A program made the position numbers and the translations under genes. 64,000 nucleotides of DNA from Magnetococcales bacterium DCbin4 (GTDB lineage: Bacteria > Pseudomonadota > Magnetococcia > Magnetococcales > UBA8363): contig PEAN01000016.1 in assembly GCA_002753735.1 (NCBI GenBank), positions 1 to 64,000 on the forward strand, in the 5' to 3' direction. Position 1 is the stretch's first letter. Each line of letters opens with the position of its first letter. Below the pieces are notes generated by a model, which had not been told where the DNA came from, searched no databases, and worked only from the letters and a program-made list of their open reading frames with translations. Of this stretch, positions 51,442-63,400 are shown piece by piece.

Positions 51442-53049
51442 ATGAACCTCTTGGATGATCCCTGGATCCCGGTACGCCGTGCCGACGGCAGCAAGACCAG
51501 AATTCGACCGGCGGAGGTCGTCGAACAGGACAACCGGGTCGTTGCAGTGAGTACCCAACGTCCCGACTTCGACGGCGCCCTGGTACAGTTTCTGATTGGC
51601 CTGTTGCAGACCGTGGCAGCCCCAGCGGATGAAGATGCCTGGTATGAATGGCTGGAACACCCTCCGTCCGTGGCGCAATTGGAATCCCTCTTCGCACCTG
51701 TGCGGCATGCCTTCCAACTCGATGGCGATGGCCCACGCTTCATGCAGGATTTCGATCCCGATTTGGGAGGGAATCCCGTGGAGAAATCCATTGATACCAT
51801 GCTCATCGATGCCCCTGCGGAAAAAGCTTTGAAAGACGGAACCGATCTGTTCCAAAAGCGGGAACGCATTCAGGGTCTGTGTCCCTCCTGTGCCGCCACT
51901 GCCTTGCTGACCCTGATGATCAATGCCCCGTCTGGCGGTCAAGGACATCGTACCTCGCTCAGAGGCGGTGGCCCATTGACAACCCTGGTGGTACCAGACG
52001 AACCGGGGGGTTCGTTGTGGTCCCTCCTCTGGTGGAACATTCTGGAACAACCCGACTTCTTGCCCCCTTCACCCATGGGGATGGGAACGGAGGTCGACTG
52101 GTTCCCCTGGTTATCCGTAACCCGGACCAGTGAACAAGGACAGGTCATCACCGCCGCCAACGCCCATCCAGCAGTCGCTTTCTGGGCCACACCACGGCGC
52201 ATTCGTCTGGAGATCGGCACCCGGACAGGAGCATGTGATCTGTGTGGTTCGACCACCCCACACCTGCTGCGCCGATACTGGACCCGACCCTATGGTATGA
52301 ACTGTACCGATTGGTTGCACCCATTGAGCCCATACTACGCCAATAAGGGCACCTGGTTGCCGGTCCATCCCCAACCCGGGGGGTTGGGTTACCGCCATTG
52401 GCTCAGCCTCACCATTGGAAAAGCGGATGCCAGTCGGCCCGCCAACGTCGTCACCAGCGCCTATGAGCGTAAGCAGCACAAAGAAGAACTGAGATTGTGG
52501 AGTTTTGGCTACGACATGGACAACATGAAAGCCCGTTGCTGGTACGAAGCACGGATGCCACTCATGGCGTTGTCCGATTTCGATCAACGCCAACTTCTTT
52601 CTTCACTCGCGGAAAAGTTGGTCGAAGCGGCCACGGTGGCCAAGGATACCCTCGTTTCATCCCTGAAGAAGGCATGGTCATCCGATAAACAAAAGCATGG
52701 TGGCGACATGACATTCATCACCTCATCCTTTTGGAGCCGAACCGAACAATCATTTTATGACTTGATTCATCAATTTGCCACGGCACTGCAAAAGCAGCCC
52801 GAGTTCCCCAACCAGGTTGACCTGGAGATCCGCGAACGCTGGCTTGAAGTGATCGCTCGTGAGGCCATGAATCTGTTTGATGTGTGGGCCACATCGGGTG
52901 CCATGGAATTTGAAAACCCAAAACGAATCGCCAATGCTTACAATAATCTCATAAAAACACTGTTCGGAAGTATCATACGAGAAAAGAAACTTGGTTTAGC
53001 CTCAAAGACAAAAACAAAAGGCGCAACCAAAACAAGGAGTCAACCATGA
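51442..53049 (+). CDS. casA: Cascade large subunit Cas8e (Cse1/CasA)
   Basis: Recognises the PAM and recruits Cas3. The 535-residue protein begins LLDDPWIPVRRADG, the typical Cse1 start, and contains the zinc-like motifs CPSC (about residue 147) and CDLCG (about 265). The length fits E. coli CasA (502) with extra C-terminal residues rich in Lys/Thr. The stop overlaps the cse2 start (ATGA). Confidence 0.95.
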   Translation: MNLLDDPWIPVRRADGSKTRIRPAEVVEQDNRVVAVSTQRPDFDGALVQFLIGLLQTVAAPADEDAWYEWLEHPPSVAQLESLFAPVRHAFQLDGDGPRFMQDFDPDLGGNPVEKSIDTMLIDAPAEKALKDGTDLFQKRERIQGLCPSCAATALLTLMINAPSGGQGHRTSLRGGGPLTTLVVPDEPGGSLWSLLWWNILEQPDFLPPSPMGMGTEVDWFPWLSVTRTSEQGQVITAANAHPAVAFWATPRRIRLEIGTRTGACDLCGSTTPHLLRRYWTRPYGMNCTDWLHPLSPYYANKGTWLPVHPQPGGLGYRHWLSLTIGKADASRPANVVTSAYERKQHKEELRLWSFGYDMDNMKARCWYEARMPLMALSDFDQRQLLSSLAEKLVEAATVAKDTLVSSLKKAWSSDKQKHGGDMTFITSSFWSRTEQSFYDLIHQFATALQKQPEFPNQVDLEIRERWLEVIAREAMNLFDVWATSGAMEFENPKRIANAYNNLIKTLFGSIIREKKLGLASKTKTKGATKTRSQP

Positions 53050-53537
53050 GTCAAGGTCCATTCACAAACGCAGGAAGCACCGTTCTGTTCAACTGGTGGC
53101 AAGGTTTAAAACACGATACCGGGGGAAGAGCCAGGTTACGGCGCTGCCATACATTGACCGAAGTTACTTTGGAACCTTGTTATCAATCCTTGTATCATCA
53201 TCTCATGCTCCTGCCGGAAGTGAAGGAATTTCGGGAACGGCTTCGGGAACGGCTCCCCGCCATCGCTGCCCTGGCCGCCATGATTGTATCCATTCCAGAA
53301 CATGGACAACCCATTGCAAAACAAATGGCCCAACGCATCGGCGACCGCAAACGGGTCAGCGAACCCCGGTTTCAACGTTTATTGCAATGCCACGAACCGG
53401 AAGAAATATTTCAATCTTTGAGGCGAATCCTCCCACTTTTGGACCAGCAGGTCGATCTCTTGGGCTTGGCCAATGGCATTTATTACTGGAATGATCGTCT
53501 CCGCAAAGAATGGGCCTATGCCTATTTTGAAACGTGA
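53046..53537 (+). CDS. casB: Cascade small subunit Cse2 (CasB)
   Basis: Present in two copies in Cascade, stabilising the R-loop. The 163-residue protein is all-helical with basic patches (GRARLRRCHTL, then RIGDRKRVSEPRFQRLL), typical of Cse2. It is positioned between cas8e and cas7 as in standard I-E operons. Confidence 0.93.
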   Translation: MSQGPFTNAGSTVLFNWWQGLKHDTGGRARLRRCHTLTEVTLEPCYQSLYHHLMLLPEVKEFRERLRERLPAIAALAAMIVSIPEHGQPIAKQMAQRIGDRKRVSEPRFQRLLQCHEPEEIFQSLRRILPLLDQQVDLLGLANGIYYWNDRLRKEWAYAYFET

Positions 53538-53600
53538 ATACAAACCTTACCGTTCAAGATTCCATCCCAATGCATCATATTCCATCCGAAGGAGCCTCAC

Positions 53601-54656
53601 GTGAAGCGTTTTTTGCAACTGCATCTCCTGACCAGCTATCCCGCCTCCAATTTGAACCGCGATGATTTGGGCCGTCCCAAAAGTGTCGTGATGGGGGGCG
53701 CGCTGCGCCTGCGGATTTCGTCGCAAAGTCTCAAAAGGGCTTGGCGTACCTCATCGGTCTTTGAAACCGCCCTCAAGGGACACATGGGAATCCGCACCAA
53801 AGGGATGGGCCGGGAAATCCATGACCGGTTGATCGAGCGGCAGGTTCCGTCAAAAAATGCCCTGGAATGGGCAGGCAAGATGGCTGAAAAATTTGGCAAG
53901 TTGAAAAGCAAGGACAAGGACAATCCCTTACAATCGTTGGAGATTGAACAGTTGGCCCACTTTTCTCCTGAAGAGCGGAATGCCATTCATGCCTTGATTG
54001 AAACACTCGCGCAGCGTGGCACCGGACCTTCGGAGGAAGAACTGGAATTGTTGCACGCACATCATTCTGCCGCCGACATCGCCCTTTTTGGCAGGATGCT
54101 GGCTGATGCGCCTGCGTTCAATGTCGAGGCATCCGCCCAGGTCGCTCATGCGATCACGGTCCATCGTTGCCAGATCGAGGACGATTTTTTCACTGCGGTG
54201 GACGATCTCAAGACCCCCCTGAAAGAAGATAGCGGTGCCGCGCACCTGGGTGAAACGACCTTTGGCGCCGGTCTGTTTTACCTGTATCTATGCATCGACC
54301 GCTCCTTGTTGCTGGAAAACCTGCAAAACGACCACTCATTGATGCAGAACACCTTACGTTCCTTGGTGGAATGTGCCGCGACCGTCTCTCCCACCGGCAA
54401 GCAGAATTCCTTCGCCTCCCGAGCCTACGCCTCCTACATTCTGGCCGAAAAAGGGGACCGGCAACCCCGTTCGCTTTCCGTGGCTTTCCTAAAACCGGTC
54501 ACCGGAGATGATCCCCTGCCGAACGCCATCCATGCCCTGGAAACCTGTTATCAACACATGGATCAGGTCTACGGCCCGTGTGTCGATGAGCGACACACCA
54601 TCAATCCCCATGCGGGCACCGGAACATTGGCGTCGCTACTCGATTTCGTTTGCTGA
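53601..54656 (+). CDS. cas7: Cascade backbone Cas7e (Cse4/CasC)
   Basis: Forms the six-copy filament that carries the crRNA. The 351-residue protein starts at GTG 53601 with a GGAG site seven bases upstream. Family features: LQLHLLTSYPASNLNRDD, GALRLRISSQSLKRAWR and the late NSFASRAYASYIL. It lies 63 bases after cse2; cas5 begins 13 bases downstream. Confidence 0.96.
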   Translation: MKRFLQLHLLTSYPASNLNRDDLGRPKSVVMGGALRLRISSQSLKRAWRTSSVFETALKGHMGIRTKGMGREIHDRLIERQVPSKNALEWAGKMAEKFGKLKSKDKDNPLQSLEIEQLAHFSPEERNAIHALIETLAQRGTGPSEEELELLHAHHSAADIALFGRMLADAPAFNVEASAQVAHAITVHRCQIEDDFFTAVDDLKTPLKEDSGAAHLGETTFGAGLFYLYLCIDRSLLLENLQNDHSLMQNTLRSLVECAATVSPTGKQNSFASRAYASYILAEKGDRQPRSLSVAFLKPVTGDDPLPNAIHALETCYQHMDQVYGPCVDERHTINPHAGTGTLASLLDFVC

Positions 54657-54669
54657 GGAGTCGCCGGCC

Positions 54670-55452
54670 ATGACTGAATATCTGTTGTTCCGTCTCCATG
54701 GTCCCATGGCCTCTTGGGGCAGAATTGCGGTCGGTGAGGTTCGCCTCAGCGATGATCATCCGACCCATTCCGCCATGATGGGGCTATTGGCAGCGGCTCT
54801 GGGAATCCGACGCCACGAAGAAGCCTTATTAACCGCCCTGGCGGAGGGATATGCCTTGGCGGTTCGGCTGGATGCCCCGGGGGAGCTGCTGCGCGACTAC
54901 CATACGGTACAGACGCCCCAGGCAACCGACATGAAACATCGACCCAAACGCTGTCGCAGCGACCAACTGACGGTGCCACGGAATCGACTGAAAACCATGC
55001 TGACGACCCGCGAATATCGCTGTGATGCCTGGTACTCCGTCGCCATCATGGCACGCCCTTGTGCGCCATACCCCCTGCAACATTTGGCTCAATCCCTGGA
55101 TTTCCCCAGATTCCCCCTCTATCTGGGGCGCAAATCCTGTCCTTTGGCCCTGCCACTGCGACCGCAGGTGCTACGGGCTGAAAATTTGGCCGCAGCCTTT
55201 CAGACGGTCCAATTTCTCGACGACGATTTTCTTGCGCAACAAAAAATCACCAAAAGCTGGTTGATTAAAACATGGAACAACAAGCCTTTCCTCTATTGGA
55301 CCGATGATGAGGAGGATGATTCCTTGGAACCCTTGATGTCGATCATCCGCCGCGATCACCCCTTGCATCGCCAACGTTGGCAATTCGCCGAACGGGTCGA
55401 ACGCCAGGGCAAACAAAAAAATACCGCCTCGGAGGGGACCAACCATGGATAA
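54670..55452 (+). CDS. cas5: Cascade subunit Cas5e (CasD)
   Basis: Binds the crRNA 5' handle. The 260-residue protein has the Cas5 RAMP start LLFRLHGPMASWGRIAVGEV, then PTHSAMMGLLAAALG. The frame is open to 54508, overlapping cas7, but the family N-terminus sets the start at 54670. It overlaps cas6e by eight bases. Confidence 0.95.
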   Translation: MTEYLLFRLHGPMASWGRIAVGEVRLSDDHPTHSAMMGLLAAALGIRRHEEALLTALAEGYALAVRLDAPGELLRDYHTVQTPQATDMKHRPKRCRSDQLTVPRNRLKTMLTTREYRCDAWYSVAIMARPCAPYPLQHLAQSLDFPRFPLYLGRKSCPLALPLRPQVLRAENLAAAFQTVQFLDDDFLAQQKITKSWLIKTWNNKPFLYWTDDEEDDSLEPLMSIIRRDHPLHRQRWQFAERVERQGKQKNTASEGTNHG

Positions 55453-56130
55453 TCAATCGTCTTCACCCTTTGATGGCAGTGTTGGTCGCGGTTGGTTCAG
55501 CCGCATTGAGTTGCGTCATCAGTCAGGAAGCGAAAAAATGTTGGCGCGCATTCTCGACGATGGCTATCAACAACATCAGCTCATCTGGCGTCTTTTCGAC
55601 CACCCTTCCCGGGAAAAAAGAAATTTTCTTTACCGCGCCATCGAAGGAGTTGAATTGTTGGGTTATTTTACCGTTTCCTCCACCCCGCCCCTGGACCGCG
55701 ATGGCATCTGGGATATCGTCTCCAAAGAATATCTGCCACGTTTGTCCGCAGGGGAGAAACTACGTTTTTCCATTCGGGCCAATCCTGTGGTCACCCGCAA
55801 ACAGACACCCCATGGCAAAGGTCGGCGTCACGATGTGGTGATGGATGCCAAAAAGCATCCCCGGGATGGCAGCGATCCCCTGGATATGGGAAAACAATGG
55901 TTGATCAACCGGGCGCAACGACATGGGTTCAACGTCGATCATCTGGTCGTTGATGGTTACCAGCAACATCGATACCATCAACGTTCCAGGGGGCCAGAGA
56001 TCCGTTTCAGTACCCTTGACTTTGATGGATGGCTGACGGTCACCCATCCTGAAACCTTGACCCGAACGTTGTTGCAAGGGATTGGTCCAGCGAAAGGCTT
56101 CGGGTGTGGTCTGCTACTGGTGCGACGGCC

Positions 56131-56134
<4 letters not shown>
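55445..56134 (+). CDS. cas6e: crRNA endonuclease Cas6e (CasE)
   Basis: Cuts the precursor crRNA after the repeat hairpin and stays bound to it. The 229-residue protein has the Cas6e pattern WFSRIELRH, DDGYQQHQLIWRLFD (catalytic His region), RFSIRANPVVTRK and the C-terminal G-rich loop QGIGPAKGFGCGLLLVRRP. The cas1 start overlaps its stop (ATGA). Confidence 0.95.
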
Positions 56135-57334
<1,200 letters not shown>

Positions 57335-57450
57335 AAACAGTGGTATCTTGTTGTACGCTGCTTTCGTTGTAAAGCAGCTTGTTTCTACACTAATCCGGTG
57401 CATTATCCATCCTCTTTTTTCTGCTTCTGAAACAAAGAGATGGAAGAAGT
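57335..57450 (+). promoter_or_regulatory. CRISPR leader
   Basis: The 116 bases between cas2 and the first repeat should hold the array promoter and the integration signals. An 8-base-pair inverted repeat GCTGCTTT/AAAGCAGC (57357-57364 and 57371-57378) with a six-base loop is visible, followed by TTGTTT. No convincing IHF consensus was found. Orientation is set by the adjoining cas2 and by the repeat polarity. Confidence 0.7.
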
Positions 57451-60400
57451 GTGTTCCCCACACCCGTGGGGATGAACCGACCACATCCAGCCGTTTTGCG
57501 TCCAAACCTGTGTGTTCCCCACACCCGTGGGGATGAACCGATGGGGCACCTGGCAGTCTACGATTTCCCTGCGTGTTCCCCACACCCGTGGGGATGAACC
57601 GTCGTCGTCGCATGCCTGAGCGCTATGCGTCAAGTGTTCCCCACACCCGTGGGGATGAACCGCCGTATTGGCCACCGAATCGCACTTCAGGTAGGTGTTC
57701 CCCACACCCGTGGGGATGAACCGCTTGAATGTTGCATATTGCCTTATAGTCAAAAGTGTTCCCCACACCCGTGGGGATGAACCGCTGCCGCTTTACTTCT
57801 GCCTGAGCGTCCTGGGGTGTTCCCCACACCCGTGGGGATGAACCGGCGGTGGGGTAGAGCAGAAACAGCGTGCAGTCGTGTTCCCCACACCCGTGGGGAT
57901 GAACCGCGTTCCTGTACCATTGCAAGATGTCTCATATAGTGTTCCCCACACCCGTGGGGATGAACCGGCGTCTGGGATAATGGCGTTACATATGCCGCGG
58001 TGTTCCCCACACCCGTGGGGATGAACCGTTATACAGAGGCATCATACAGTGTTTTTGTGTGTGTTCCCCACACCCGTGGGGATGAACCGAAAACGTAGCC
58101 CCTTGCTCAGTGGCAACGTCAGTGTTCCCCACACCCGTGGGGATGAACCATCTCGTGGCTGAACGCGATAGGGATAAATGGCGTGTTCCCCACACCCGTG
58201 GGGATGAACCGTCTTTACAGAATTCATTGGCATCTATAAGCCAGTGTTCCCCACACCCGTGGGGATGAACCGACTGAATCGGCCATGGCTTTGATTTGGT
58301 TGAAGTGTTCCCCACACCCGTGGGGATGAACCGTTTTCGCGCGGATTGATGATCTTGCCCAAAGAGTGTTCCCCACACCCGTGGGGATGAACCGAACATT
58401 GTTGCAGTTGAAAACGCACGACGTTGGTGTTCCCCACACCCGTGGGGATGAACCGCCTCAGAGAGAACACCCCTACCGAGCGTGACGGTGTTCCCCACAC
58501 CCGTGGGGATGAACCGCCGGGCCACCAACAGAAAACGCTTGCGGGATTGTGTTCCCCACACCCGTGGGGATGAACCGCCCGGATCCCGATTGTTCCGAGT
58601 TTTGCCGCCGTGTTCCCCACACCCGTGGGGATGAACCGCAGCAGTTGCCGCATGGGTTGGGGCCAGAATCGTGTTCCCCACACCCGTGGGGATGAACCGA
58701 TTCCCATGTGAAAATCCCCAGGGAAAGTTCAGTGTTCCCCACACCCGTGGGGATGAACCGTCACCCTCTTTGAACGTCCCGGTCACAGTTCCGTGTTCCC
58801 CACACCCGTGGGGATGAACCTTTGTCGCGCTGTAAATCAATTCATTAAACTCCGTGTTCCCCACACCCGTGGGGATGAACCGCAATTTGCGCAACCTCGA
58901 CTTCCGGTCACGCTGTGTTCCCCACACCCGTGGGGATGAACCGATCGGGCGCGTGTTGCGGTTTGTCCCAGGGAAGTGTTCCCCACACCCGTGGGGATGA
59001 ACCGTTACGATCTGCATCTCTCCCGTGGGATGGAGAGTGTTCCCCACACCCGTGGGGATGAACCGAGCGCTGGGCTTTAATTGAGAGCGAATTAAACGTG
59101 TTCCCCACACCCGTGGGGATGAACCGACCGGAGTATATCATGAGAGGGAGGCATGGCAGTGTTCCCCACACCCGTGGGGATGAACCGGTGGAATAGAGAA
59201 TTTTCTTGCCCGCATGCACGTGTTCCCCACACCCGTGGGGATGAACCGGCAATCATAAATATTGCTGCTGGTCTCGCTGGGTGTTCCCCACACCCGTGGG
59301 GATGAACCGGAACTCACATGGCAGGTCGCGAGTCGTACGACGTGTTCCCCACACCCGTGGGGATGAACCGTCCTCCAGCGTCCTGGCACCACTCAATTTT
59401 TTGTGTTCCCCACACCCGTGGGGATGAACCGATGCAAAGAGAATCGCTGCTGGTGAGGCTGAAGTGTTCCCCACACCCGTGGGGATGAACCGGCGCGGGG
59501 ACTGAAAAATGGCGCCGCAAACAGGTGTTCCCCACACCCGTGGGGATGAACCGGTCAATTAGGAATAAAAGACAAAAATCAATATGTGTTCCCCACACCC
59601 GTGGGGATGAACCGCGTTCCTGTACCATTGCAAGATGTTTCATATAGTGTTCCCCACACCCGTGGGGATGAACCGCGAACCATGCGCGTTCGAACACTTT
59701 CATAAATGTGTTCCCCACACCCGTGGGGATGAACCGGGCGCGCGGGTCGCCGACTTGGCCCGTGCCAAGTGTTCCCCACACCCGTGGGGATGAACCGTCA
59801 AATTTCCGTCATATTTCTCGTGACGAGGAGTGTTCCCCACACCCGTGGGGATGAACCGGGCGAGGCGGCATATTACACTGGGAAAGCGGCGTGTTCCCCA
59901 CACCCGTGGGGATGAACCGATCCTGAGCCTTTGTAGGCTCATTCTTCATCCGTGTTCCCCACACCCGTGGGGATGAACCGTAAACGGGCAACTCTTTCAT
60001 ATTCATCGTTCAGTGTTCCCCACACCCGTGGGGATGAACCGCGTCCATTCATGGGGGGCGTCTGGCAAACCGAGTGTTCCCCACACCCGTGGGGATGAAC
60101 CGGCATTTCCGGGGAGGAAAAACGCGCAATCGGAGTGTTCCCCACACCCGTGGGGATGAACCGACTTTTGCTCAGACTTCATCCACGCATCGCAGGTGTT
60201 CCCCACACCCGTGGGGATGAACCGGCATGCAGCTGATTTTGAACGTCCCGATTTCAGTGTTCCCCACACCCGTGGGGATGAACCGGGGCGGCCGAACTTG
60301 TTGGCATGCTGACCAGAGTGTTCCCCACACCCGTGGGGATGAACCGCGATCCGGGTACGTCAGCCACGGAGAGTTTTTGTGTTCCCCACACCCGTGGGGA

Positions 60401-63400
60401 TGAACCGCTGATAAAAAACTTCAGATCTTTCTTCGCGGAGTGTTCCCCACACCCGTGGGGATGAACCGTTTTGACACCCCTCCAACCGCCAAATCTGACA
60501 GTGTTCCCCACACCCGTGGGGATGAACCGCCGCATTCTATATGGCCGGCCATTTGGCCGTTGTGTTCCCCACACCCGTGGGGATGAACCGCCGAACTGAC
60601 TGCGAAGGCGAAAATAATAGTCGTGTTCCCCACACCCGTGGGGATGAACCGGCGGACGGGGCTTCAGGGCAGGCCATCCTTGAGTGTTCCCCACACCCGT
60701 GGGGATGAACCGGCGGGATAGAGAATTTTCTTGCCCGCATGCACGTGTTCCCCACACCCGTGGGGATGAACCGTCGGAAATTTCCGATACTAATTCAGCT
60801 ATTTGGTGTTCCCCACACCCGTGGGGATGAACCGCCGGTATGCAATGCCATTCCGCATCATACCCGGTGTTCCCCACACCCGTGGGGATGAACCGTCCCT
60901 GAACCGGAACCACCATTAACGCTTGTTGTGTTCCCCACACCCGTGGGGATGAACCGGACACTTGAGAATGATTGCGCAAGGTCGAAAAGTGTTCCCCACA
61001 CCCGTGGGGATGAACCGGTTACCAAAGCTTTTGGTTAATCTTGAGAAATGTGTTCCCCACACCCGTGGGGATGAACCGATTTAAAATCGGCTATGATTTT
61101 TTCTCTTTCAGTGTTCCCCACACCCGTGGGGATGAACCGAAACGAGTCTGGTGAATGGTTGCTGCATGACGGTGTTCCCCACACCCGTGGGGATGAACCT
61201 TACAAGGTAATGCGCAGGGTTATCACGTCGTCGTGTTCCCCACACCCGTGGGGATGAACCGGAGTGCTTCTGGGTGACCAACATGGCAGGAGGGTGTTCC
61301 CCACACCCGTGGGGATGAACCGTTTGCTGACTCAGTCAAACTCACCCAGGACCCGTGTTCCCCACACCCGTGGGGATGAACCGCCCCCTCGATAGCAAGG
61401 ATGGCCGGCGGTGACGTGTTCCCCACACCCGTGGGGATGAACCGCTGGCCCAGGAATGGGCCTTAGATTAGACCCAGTGTTCCCCACACCCGTGGGGATG
61501 AACCGGCATCAAACTCTGATCAAGTTTACCAGATGAAGTGTTCCCCACACCCGTGGGGATGAACCCTTTCCCTTGGACACCCCGGAGAATTCAATGACGT
61601 GTTCCCCACACCCGTGGGGATGAACCGTTTTTGAAAGCTTTCTTGCCGCCACCATGCTGGTGTTCCCCACACCCGTGGGGATGAACCGTGATCGGGTTTG
61701 TGGTTGGGCGCGACACTGACGTGTTCCCCACACCCGTGGGGATGAACCGAGAGATCCCTCCTGGCGTCTGTATAGGAGAACGTGTTCCCCACACCCGTGG
61801 GGATGAACCGGCATTTTAAATACGATGTGTCCCATCGCCACCGTGTTCCCCACACCCGTGGGGATGAACCGGGGGCGATGATGCGCAAATTCCGGCGTGA
61901 GATGTGTTCCCCACACCCGTGGGGATGAACCGCGCTCTGCTCACCCCGGATTTCTGCCAGTCGCGTGTTCCCCACACCCGTGGGGATGAACCGCGTTCTC
62001 ACTCTGATTTCCATTGATCCAAGGTGTGTTCCCCACACCCGTGGGGATGAACCGGAAATCACGCCGGAGGATTGTTTGGCAGAGGGGTGTTCCCCACACC
62101 CGTGGGGATGAACCGAGAGCCGCAGATCGGAGCGACAACGCACCACCGTGTTCCCCACACCCGTGGGGATGAACCGCGCTCCTGGCCCCGCGATCCTGCC
62201 AAGACCTCGTGTTCCCCACACCCGTGGGGATGAACCGAATTCGTCCGGGAGGTGGACGGGGCGGAAACCGTGTTCCCCACACCCGTGGGGATGAACCGCC
62301 CGGAGTGGTCGATAACAATTGCACGTTGTTGTGTTCCCCACACCCGTGGGGATGAACCGTACTCACCCACTTGTCTCCAATCTTTGATTGCGTGTTCCCC
62401 ACACCCGTGGGGATGAACCGCACGGACAGCAGGGAAGGCAGGCGGAGCCTCCGTGTTCCCCACACCCGTGGGGATGAACCGCAACCACACCGCAATCGAT
62501 CCCGAATTTGGAGGTGTTCCCCACACCCGTGGGGATGAACCGACGTTCCGGTCTCATTTCACAACTCCTGATTCGTGTTCCCCACACCCGTGGGGATGAA
62601 CCGGGGCGTCAAACAATTCCTGGTCAAACTCAACTGTGTTCCCCACACCCGTGGGGATGAACCATTCGGATCTTGGCCTGGAACAGGATAAACCGCGTGT
62701 TCCCCACACCCGTGGGGATGAACCGATGCCGAATTGGCGGCTATTGCCGGACTGACGGTGTTCCCCACACCCGTGGGGATGAACCGGAATTCAGCCAGCG
62801 TTATTTTCCGTTCCATCGGTGTTCCCCACACCCGTGGGGATGAACCGAAAAACGCGCAATCGGAGCGGTTGAACACGCCGTGTTCCCCACACCCGTGGGG
62901 ATGAACCGACCTTTGCATTTTTTGCAAATACCAGGGGAGAGTGTTCCCCACACCCGTGGGGATGAACCGTGGTTCTACGTCAGATTTTGACGCAAAAATG
63001 TGTGTTCCCCACACCCGTGGGGATGAACCGGGAGGAAACTGGTTGCTATTGCCACGTCGGCGGTGTTCCCCACACCCGTGGGGATGAACCGCCTCAGCAC
63101 GTGCGTTGTAACAATTTTTGATAGTGTTCCCCACACCCGTGGGGATGAACCGTTGGTCGATATTTTCCATTGTGGTTCTCCTTGGTGTTCCCCACACCCG
63201 TGGGGATGAACCGTGGCGAACATGGGCTATTGGGTCCAGGCTGCGGTGTTCCCCACACCCGTGGGGATGAACCGTGGTGTTCACCTCACCACCGTGCAAG
63301 GGATTTGTGTTCCCCACACCCGTGGGGATGAACCGGTCGTTGGATATTTCGAACACTTTTTGCTGTAGTGTTCCCCACACCCGTGGGGATGAACCGTGCG

